64,000 nucleotides of DNA from Aporrectodea caliginosa. Its lineage: Eukaryota > Annelida > Clitellata > Crassiclitellata > Lumbricidae. The notes under the pieces were generated by a model. It worked only from the letters and a program-made list of their open reading frames with translations. It had not been told where the DNA came from and did not search any database. The position numbers and the translations under genes are program-made. Location of the stretch: NCBI GenBank assembly GCA_020284085.1, contig JACEVL010000021.1:356001-420000 (forward strand), read 5' to 3'. This document shows, piece after piece, positions 56,528 to 64,000 of this stretch (its first letter is position 1; the number at the start of each line of letters is the position of its first letter).

Positions 56528-57049
56528 CAAATTCGTTAATGTCTGAACGTTAATTCCAGATAGGATTTAGGAAACCTGTGTAACCCTAATAATATCCAAA
56601 CAAACGTTCATGATAGTCAACAAAGAGAACTGTCTTCCGTCCTTGTTCCGTACACTAGCTGTAACCCAGAATACTACGCACGAATAAGTTTTTATAAGGC
56701 AGGCGTGGACCATAAATCCATATCGTTGATGAATTTTCTCTCGCTAGAGGTCCGATTTAGGCTATAATTGTATCGTGTTATCTTTTCAATGATATATACA
56801 CTGACAGTGGGGACAACTATTTGGCAACAAAGTTAATGTACAGTAATAATTCTGTGCATTAGATAGCACGCCGTGCATTTCTGTACAAATATTTTCCTAG
56901 GAGAACATTATTTTGCTTAGCTTAAACTTATAACCAATAAAAAACGGAGCGAATTCACAAATATTTAGCTGATGTATTACATCGGCCTCTTTCAGCCTCC
57001 TCCCATCGACCACTACGCCCATCAAACAGACTTGAGCTTCTATTTCCTC

Positions 57050-57290
57050 ATACTAGAACAGCTATGGCTCAGTCCCGGTCCTTTACCTCAGTTGGTCCCT
57101 CTCTTTGGAATGAGCTGTCTCCATCTACTCGCTCTCGAATTCTAGCTAGTAACCTCTCTTCCACCTTTGCTTTTCTCAAAATCTGTTTCTTCTCTTTGGC
57201 CTTGAGCACTGGGAGCGCCTCTGAATGGTTCACCCTATGAGAGGCGCTTTATAAATGTTTGAATACAATACAATACAATGGAATCGTAAT
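57050..57290 (+). pseudogene. L2/CR1-type LINE 3' end with hairpin tail
   Basis: The plus frame gives RTAMAQSRSFTSVGPSLWNE, then LSPSTRSRILASNLSSTFAF and LKICFFSLALSTG, the usual SF---GP-LWN-LP and FL-LK--L pattern of CR1/L2 protein ends. The tail has a 9-bp perfect stem (AGCGCCTCT/AGAGGCGCT), TTTATAAATG and an (AATAC)n repeat. 5' truncated. Confidence 0.7.
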
Positions 57291-57339
57291 CGTCATGTCG
57301 CAACTTCTAAAGCATGTAGTGCAGTGTAGGCGGTATCCA

Positions 57340-57902
57340 ATCAGAAGGGCGAGTTCGGAAGGGCGACTATCAGAAAGGCGACTTCGGAAGGGCGAACTCC
57401 TAAAGGGCGCCTGTTTGAAAAAGGAGCAGAGCATGAACGAATTGAAGTTGGAGCAATTCCTATCCGGTCAACATCCTCCACGCGCTAGAAAAATCTACAG
57501 GGAGGTAGCCAGGCGCATCAAGACAATAGTGGAAGATTATGGCAACCGAACGACATTGGATTTTCTGAGAGGGATCGGTCATAATATTAATCTCAACATT
57601 TGAACTGATTACTATTATTAGTAAGCCTACCCGTATTGAAAAACATTTAGGACAACAGGGCCTACATTTGAACTGATGATTATCAATTTCTTAGTTTAAT
57701 ATTTTTGTCGTACAGATTAAAGATTTCAACCTATATTTTCGCCTTTATGATCGTCGCCTTTTTGATCGTCGCCCTTCTGAACGCGCGCTCTTCTGATAGC
57801 GCGCTCTTCTGAGCGGCGCTTTTGTGAACAGGCGCCCTTTAGGAGTTCGCCCTTCCGAAGTCGCCTTTCTGATAGTCGCCCTTCCGAACTCGCCCTTCTG
57901 AT
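57340..57902. mobile_element. MITE with identical 76-bp terminal inverted repeats
   Basis: 57340-57415 and 57827-57902 are exact reverse complements over 76 bp (ATCAGAAGGGCGAGTTCGGA and onward). Each arm is built from repeated GGAAGGGCGA and AGAAAGGCGA words, and extra related words (GCGCGCTCTTCTGATAG) lie inside the right arm. The perfect match suggests recent activity or gene conversion. No target duplication was identified. The interior (57421-57603, plus) encodes 56 open codons beginning MNELKLEQFLSGQHPPRARK, of unknown origin. Confidence 0.8.
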
Positions 57903-57909
57903 AGTAAAC

Positions 57910-58479
57910 CGTGTAGGCTATGCATGCAGTATTCGGGTTGGGAACAGTAATTGTTCACGATCTATACATTCTACAGGTTCTGTTTATGGGAAAGTCTGGC
58001 GGTGAGAACACGCAGTCATGTGTTTAACACTTTATCGACGAGATGCAATGATTTGTCAATCACTTTTAATCGTAATCGATCTGTTTTTCATCTACCAGTT
58101 GTAATAATTATCTCTTCATTTGCCTATCGCGCCATCCAGCTGCTTCTCTCCTTCCTTCGCCAAATTCACACCTCGAAGGCTTCTAATATGGTACACCAGG
58201 AAACACAATATTGTATCCTCTAAAACGGTTTTTACCATCGCGGGACTTTCTTCTGTAGGATATTAATGGCACGTTTAAAACATCTCCCAGCTCAGTGGCC
58301 TTCCGATAGCATGTAGGCGGTTGAGTTGTACTTGAAGTTCCTGTCTACGCGGATGTCTGTTGATATTGTAGCCTATGAGACTATGACGTCGAGTAATTTC
58401 GTCTCAAAATAGCCTGACTGGGAATATGCTTATAGGGCCTACGCAAAGGATGGCAACTTGTCACTACGGTTTTAGGCAT
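57910..58479. other. Noncoding interval
   Basis: No gene recognised. Confidence 0.4.
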
Positions 58480-59860
58480 ACATTTTTTTCATATGGAATA
58501 TAATTTTTGCATGTAAGGTAGCTGTAGCAGATTCATTTGGGCACATTTTGAGGTAAACATCATGGTGATATCTCACGCCATTCAAAAGTTATACCCGATA
58601 TACCCGAGGTACCAGGAATGGATACGACCCGCTTAGTTTTTCGACTATAGCGTATTCATTTTTCTTCTTGGAAGAGAAACAAATATACCATTCTGTAGAG
58701 GGAATGCAGGGCTACATTTGTTTGCTTACTTTTTTGTCTTTTTGAAATGCGAAGTGATCATAATAAATAATAATACCCATCATTTGGGTGAAAATGACTG
58801 ATGCAACATCACAACGCAAACCGATATTTCTACGTAAACGTTTGTCAACAGGTACAGATTTAGAACTTATATTAGCTGAAATAGATAACCTACTGGAGAT
58901 GAAGTGAGAAGCCAGTTTACAGGAAGCATTCGCACAAAACAACGGGAATAACTTGCAATAACTGCAAGGACCACCGACATATTTGACTGCCGTGAACAAT
59001 AACGCAGTCTTGTTTCATGTTGATATAGTTGCATGCCTTTAAATTTCGCTACAACTATGAACTAGTTTATAGGCTATAGTTACAAAACTAGCATCATTAT
59101 TATTTATAATGTTCGTGGATACATAGATCAGCTTCAAAACACACGTAATCTTATATTTGTTTATCCAACAAGTACAAAATGTACGGAAGAATATAAAATA
59201 TCGCTAATTATCGGTTCCGTTGTTAAAAATTATGTAATTTCGAGGTGCATTCATATCCCTCGGGCTACCAAGGAAGGGGGGTTATTACGACCCCCTAGGT
59301 TTTTTGCTTCGAAAACTTGTTCCATGTGGAATATAATTTTGATAATTTAGGTAGCTGTAGCTGGATCTTTTGCGCACATTTTGAGGTAAACTTCATTGTG
59401 ATATCTCATGCCATTCAAAAGTTACACCCGATATACCCGAGGTACCAGGGGGTTGATACGACCCCCCTTGGTTTTTCGTCCATAGTGTACTCATTTTTCT
59501 TCCTGGAAGAGAAACAAATATACCATTCTTTAGAGGGAATGCAGGGCTTCATTTGCATACTTAGAAGTTTGTCTTTTGAAAACCGGAAGTGATCAAAATA
59601 AATAATAATACACGTAATATGCATGAAAAATGTCTGAATGGAAGGACTCCCCTCTTAGTTTTTGTCGGTAGCGTATTCATTTATATTCCTGGAAGAGAAA
59701 CATATATACCATTCTTTAGAGGGAATGTAGGGCTTCATTTGCATACCTACATCTTTGTCTTTTGAATACCGGAAGTGATCAAAATAAATAATAATACGCG
59801 TAATCTGTGTGAAAACGGCTGAATACAGCATCACAACGTAAACCGATATATATGTATGGA
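58480..59860. repeat. Three related copies of a roughly 350-bp repeat
   Basis: CCATTCAAAAGTTACACCCG, GATATACCCGAGGTACCAG and GAGAAACAAATATACCATTC recur at about 58575-58700 and 59410-59530. A shorter copy begins near 59645. Each ends near AAGTGATCAAAATAAATAAT. No coding. Confidence 0.65.
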
Positions 59861-60231
59861 TATATATTTACGGATGTATATTTATACGTATATAAACATA
59901 TATAGGGATGTATGTGTATCTTGGATACATAGATCAGTTTCAAAACACGCATAATTCTATATTTCTTTATCTGAAAAGTACAAAATGTACCCAATAATAT
60001 AAAATATCGCTAATTAAGGGGGTTCCGTTGTTAAAAGTGATGTAATTTCGAGGTGCATTCACATAATATACAACTAAATAAACCATTATGTGCAGAAATG
60101 AACGCTGAATCCAATGCTGTATTACAAGTTATGATATGTGAAACCAAACACGAAATCCAGAGGGTCGTCTCAACCACCCCCCCTTGGTAGCCGATGTCAC
60201 AAAAAAAGCTTGGTAGCCCTAGGGATATAAT
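59253..60231. mobile_element. Candidate inverted-repeat element containing repeat units
   Basis: The left end TATCCCTCGGGCTACCAAG (about 59253) and right end CTTGGTAGCCCTAGGGATA (about 60213-60231) are inverted matches with one mismatch. Next to them are poly-G/poly-C subterminal tracts. No target duplication could be fixed. Confidence 0.5.
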
Positions 60232-61543
60232 GTATTAATGTAGGCCTACAACTAAATTCTGTTCAGAAATGAATGCTGAATCCAATGCTGTATTACAAGA
60301 TATGATATGTGAAACCTAATTTAAAAAAATAGTATTAACTAACTATACAAATACTACCAATAACAATATAATAATTAATTATAGTAATAGAAATAATAAT
60401 AATAACATTAGCACTAGTAGTGCTAGAAGTGTAATACTATTTAATAGCAGTAGTTGTAGTAGTAGTAGTAGTGGTGGTGGTGGTGGTGGCGGCCGCCGCG
60501 TCAGCAGCAGCAGCAGTAATAATAATGTAGTGTCTACAGTCTACTGAAGGCAGTCGTTGGAAATCAGAATCAAAAATCAACAAAAGGCAAGTGGCTTAAG
60601 TATATAAGATTAAAATCAACTTCAAGAACAAACCGTTTACTGAATATCGCAATAATGCGGTCGACATTTCTACAAAGAAGCTCAGTCGCTGGAAATAGTT
60701 TACTCACAGGAGCTTATTCAGGATACAATCTATTCTACGGCCACTCCATAAAACATGTTTACGACCGGATGTTCGAATTTAGTGTGCGAAACAATGACCA
60801 TCATTAATATTGTTAGAGTGGATATTTACACCAAGTACTGGGACAATTTCGGATCAACCAGGACGCACTAAGCCGATTCCAGGACTGTCCAGGCGAATCC
60901 GGGACTGTTGGCAGCTCTACTGAACCAGCATCGGAGATAACTGAATTCAGCCTGTCGTCCTCTACAAGGTAACGATGGAAGACTGTTTATTTAAGCAAAT
61001 AAACTGATGAGTCACTAGATGGGTAGTTATATTTTTCCATCTCTGGGCAACATGCGAAAGATTGCCTGTGCTTGAAATCGAGTTGGCGCAGGATGAAGTT
61101 AAAGGATCCGACAACATTCTGCTTTCGTCAACACTTTGTGGTTACTTAAAAATGTCCCAGTTGAAAACCTTCTTGGTCACAGATAAACTAATGATTAAAA
61201 ATGATCTTCTCGGCTGTTGACAAGCTGGTGTCTTCTTTAGTCACAGTCATCTACTGCACAGCAGTGTCGATATACATATAGACCAGTGCAGTAGAAATAG
61301 CAACCGAAGAGATTATTGCCATTTTGCAGGTCATGTGACCTTCATTCATTCCTTTCTAAAATTTTCCATTTTTAAATCGCGTTACCGTAATGTCCATTGA
61401 GTTAGGTTATCATACTTATTACAAGGGTATCTAGCCAAACTATAACTGATTGAGTTGGGTCTTTCGACGTAATTCGACATATTATTTTGGTAGATCAACA
61501 TGCGTATTATTTTATCAACCAAACGGTCTTTTCATAAACTGAA
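60232..61543. other. Noncoding interval with GTA/GTG/GCA trinucleotides
   Basis: Trinucleotide runs at about 60440-60525. No gene recognised. Confidence 0.45.
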
Positions 61544-63051
61544 CAGTAGGGTGGTCCAAAAACATAAAAGTGATGCTAGAAACCAAGACACCCCCTAACT
61601 TTTTTACACTTGTCATTTGTATTATTCTGAGAAAATTTCAGCTTCCTACTCCAACTGGAAGATGGTGCTCAATGACGTCAACTTACAGCATAGTCGTTGT
61701 TATGTGGAAGCATAGGCCCAATGTGTTACAAATTGTGATTACCTTGGCAACCTCCTTATGCAATTATGCAGTTTAGTTCTTCTACTTACTTGTCTATATT
61801 TTGAACTTAATACACAGTTCTTATTACAGATCTTGCTATCTATTTCCTGTTTATGAACAGACATTTAGCTTAAATGTATTTTAATTAATATTTGTACAAA
61901 ACCTAGGCTTAGGCTACCGTTTATGCAACACATAATTCCAGAATTCTAAGATCTTTGATTGCATTTTATCACCATTCTGCAGCAATTCATACATGTATAC
62001 ATACATTCAAGCATACATAATGGCATATACATACATGCATGTTTACATACATACATATATACAGGCATACATACATAATGTTAACATTCGTTCATACATA
62101 CCTGCACACAAACGTGAATAAAGACAAACATACATACATACATGCATGCATGCATGCGTATATGCATACACAGAAAGCTAAAAAACAGTACATGCTGAGT
62201 CAGTAATAGCTGGATTTATACGAAGCTTCGCCTTGGTGATTGACTTGGATGGTAAAATCCTTTCTGGTATTTCTTGAATCGAAGATATGGACCGCCTACC
62301 AGTGCTGGTTTCTGGAGGTTGCAAAGATAAGCTACTTGGCATTTTAAAGTTTACCTCTGGAACAGGATGTAACAAAGCTTATGATCTGCTAGAAGCATGA
62401 AAGTTGACTAAAGAAATCAAGCGATGAGCTTTGACACTACTTCTGTGAACACCGTTAGCTTCAATAGGCATATGTTCTTCTGGAAAATGATTGGTCGAGA
62501 GCTCCTGTGGTTGGCTTGCAGTCAATATGTCATAAAACTGATCTTAGCCAAGTTTTTCGTTTTGTGCTGCGGTCCCTCAAGTTCCTCTTAAATTTCAATC
62601 TTCAAGAGATGTGAGACTTTTGGGGAAAATGTAACACATGACAAATTTCTGGGACTAGAAGAATTCCGATATAGATGCAGTGCTGAAGGAATGAATTTCT
62701 GTGACATATACCTCTTGGGACATCATTTGACTGTGCCATTGCTGATTATTTATACTGTTTCCTTGCAGCAAAAATGTTGCTGACACGACATAAGTACTGT
62801 TTTTATAATGGTAAATTCGTAATCTAATAAAAATATTACGATTACAAGACGTTAAGCAATAATTTCAAACCAATCGCACTTTTAGTTCTACCTGGTAAAG
62901 GGGAAGGGTCCATGAGCACCGTCTTCCAGTTGGAGTAGGAAGCTAAATTTGGCCAGAATCATACAATTAACAGGTGTAAAAAACTGAGCGGGTGTCCTGA
63001 ATTCAAGCTTAAACTTCATTTTTTACCCTGTGTACATGAACCACCCTACTG
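61544..63051. mobile_element. Inverted-repeat DNA element
   Basis: The left end CAGTAGGGTGGTCCA (61544) and the reverse complement of the right end CAGTAGGGTGGTTCA (63051) match at 14 of 15 bases. Homology continues inward for roughly 130-150 bp (AGCTTCCTACTCCAACTGGA in the left arm at about 61641, complement in the right at about 62923). ACTGAACAG occurs at both borders (61538-61546, 63048-63056), overlapping the termini, so either a 9-bp duplication or a longer terminal repeat is possible. No transposase recognised. Confidence 0.65.
61985..62168. repeat. (CATA)n-rich microsatellite
   Basis: CATACATACATG repeats with imperfections across about 180 bp, inside the inverted-repeat element. Confidence 0.85.
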
Positions 63052-63179
63052 AACAGCCGAATTCCAACCAGAACACTACATGCAAATTTCGAAGGAAAAA
63101 CAAACAACGTCAGACTAAGACTACGCTGGATAGACGATATTAGCGAGATCATAACGCCAAAGGGAGCACTGGTGGTCGG

Positions 63180-63570
63180 GGTGGTGCTGGTGGGGTGTTG
63201 GTGTTGTTGGTGTTGGCGGTGGTGGTGTTGTTGTTGTTATTGTTGTTGGTGGTGGTGGTGGTGGTAGTGGTGGTGTTGTTGTTGTTGATGGTGGTGGTGG
63301 TGGTGGTAGTGGTGGTGGTGGTGGTGGTGGTAGTGGTGGTGTTGTTGTTGATGGTGGTGGTGGTGGTGGTAGTGGTGGTGGTGGTGGTGGTGGTGGTGGT
63401 GGTGGTGGTGGTGGTGGTGGTGGTGGTGGTGGTGGTGGTGGTGGTGGTGGTGGTGGTGGTGGTGGTGGTGGTGGTGGTGGTGGTGGTGGTGGTGGTGGTG
63501 GTGGTGGTGGTGGTGGTGGTGGTGGTGGTGGTGGTGGTGGTGGTGGTGGTGGTGGTGGTGGTGGTGGTGG
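63180..63570. repeat. (GTG)n/(GTT)n microsatellite, about 390 bp
   Basis: GGT trinucleotides with GTT and GTA interruptions at the left, then a pure GGT run of about 200 bp from 63370. The poly-Val and poly-Pro frames are spurious. Confidence 0.97.
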
Positions 63571-64000
63571 AACAGACATTACCATGACGGGGCGTTTTTA
63601 TATAGGATATTAATTGTGCGTCTTAGTTAATTATCTCCGGCTTGCAAGTGTCTCCGGCACGAAGGCCAGCTGAGATGTAGATCCTGGTTGCGACGATGAC
63701 AGCGTATATTGCAGAATATCCTGTTCTGACATCGAGTAATTCCATCTCAAAATAGTCGATCTCGGAATATACTTAGGAACCTGGCCGTGGCGGAAAGAGT
63801 AAAGCGTTAAATGATTGGACATAGCCATGTTAAAAATATCAAAACGTACCACGGTTTTCAATCTATGAAAGACAGTAGGCTAAAGTAGATATTATATAAA
63901 CTGCGGGTTTTCGTTATTGAATTGATGCCTTCTTATACATGTAGCTATGGCTTATGAAATCGACTCCTCGGCCAGTAGCCTACATTTAAAATCGTTATTG
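63571..64000. other. Noncoding interval
   Basis: No gene recognised; short minus frame at 63631-63861 lacks motifs. Confidence 0.4.

Noticed and set aside
63121..63587. Poly-proline or poly-valine protein
   Set aside because: Both are frames through a (GGT)n microsatellite with no flanking coding signal.

Overview
This is a gene-poor, repeat-rich stretch of animal nuclear DNA. The evidence is spliced exons with GT/AG boundaries, long di- and trinucleotide runs, decayed LINE, LTR and DNA transposons, and a tRNA-derived SINE. The palindrome AGGCCTA recurs throughout. Gene content (Mab-21/cGAS-like receptors and an immunoglobulin receptor with tyrosine motifs in its tail) fits a marine invertebrate, perhaps an echinoderm or other invertebrate deuterostome; the phylum is a low-confidence inference. 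I see no bacterial operon, rRNA, functional tRNA or CRISPR array.

Host genes. (1) Two related intronless Mab-21/cGAS-like nucleotidyltransferase (cGLR-type) genes lie on the minus strand. Copy 1 (14.74-16.91 kb, with its 3' end at 7.72-7.89 kb) is split by a Ty3/gypsy retrotransposon and has lost about 540 bp. Copy 2 (33.43-36.31 kb) is nearly complete but has a single-base frameshift. Both start a few tens of bases after the 3' end of the same LINE family. (2) An immunoglobulin-superfamily receptor gene on the minus strand (56.53 to 45.03 kb) can be assembled from six exons: signal peptide, V-type Ig, second Ig, Thr/Ser stalk, transmembrane segment and a tail with three YxxL motifs. All splice phases are 1. 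The V exon carries a 96-bp partial duplication with two in-frame stops. (3) A related tail exon with a canonical ITAM spacing lies at 32.09-32.2 kb.

Mobile DNA by region. 0.3-7.5 kb: a minisatellite-bearing foldback element, an L2/CR1-type LINE end, and a composite hAT-like element holding a LINE with a zinc finger and restriction-like endonuclease. 7.9-14.7 kb: gypsy element with a piggyBac-type MITE in its leader. 20.96-24.87 kb: hAT element with a clean 8-bp target duplication, hosting a 2-kb near-perfect palindrome. 25.4-28.5 kb: a second large palindrome around a decayed transposon gene. 28.8-32 kb: SINE and LINEs. 36.6-38.2 kb: hAT. 39.3-41.5 kb: LINEs. 41.8-44.5 kb: piggyBac-type MITE and pogo-like relic. 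46.45-48.8 kb: hAT with a nested MITE, inside the receptor introns. 57-63 kb: LINE end, several inverted-repeat elements and microsatellites.

The notable theme is three innate-immune-type loci lying among long inverted repeats, each locus disrupted by a mobile element, a small indel or a duplication, or present only as a fragment. Whether these are true null alleles or assembly artefacts cannot be settled from one sequence.
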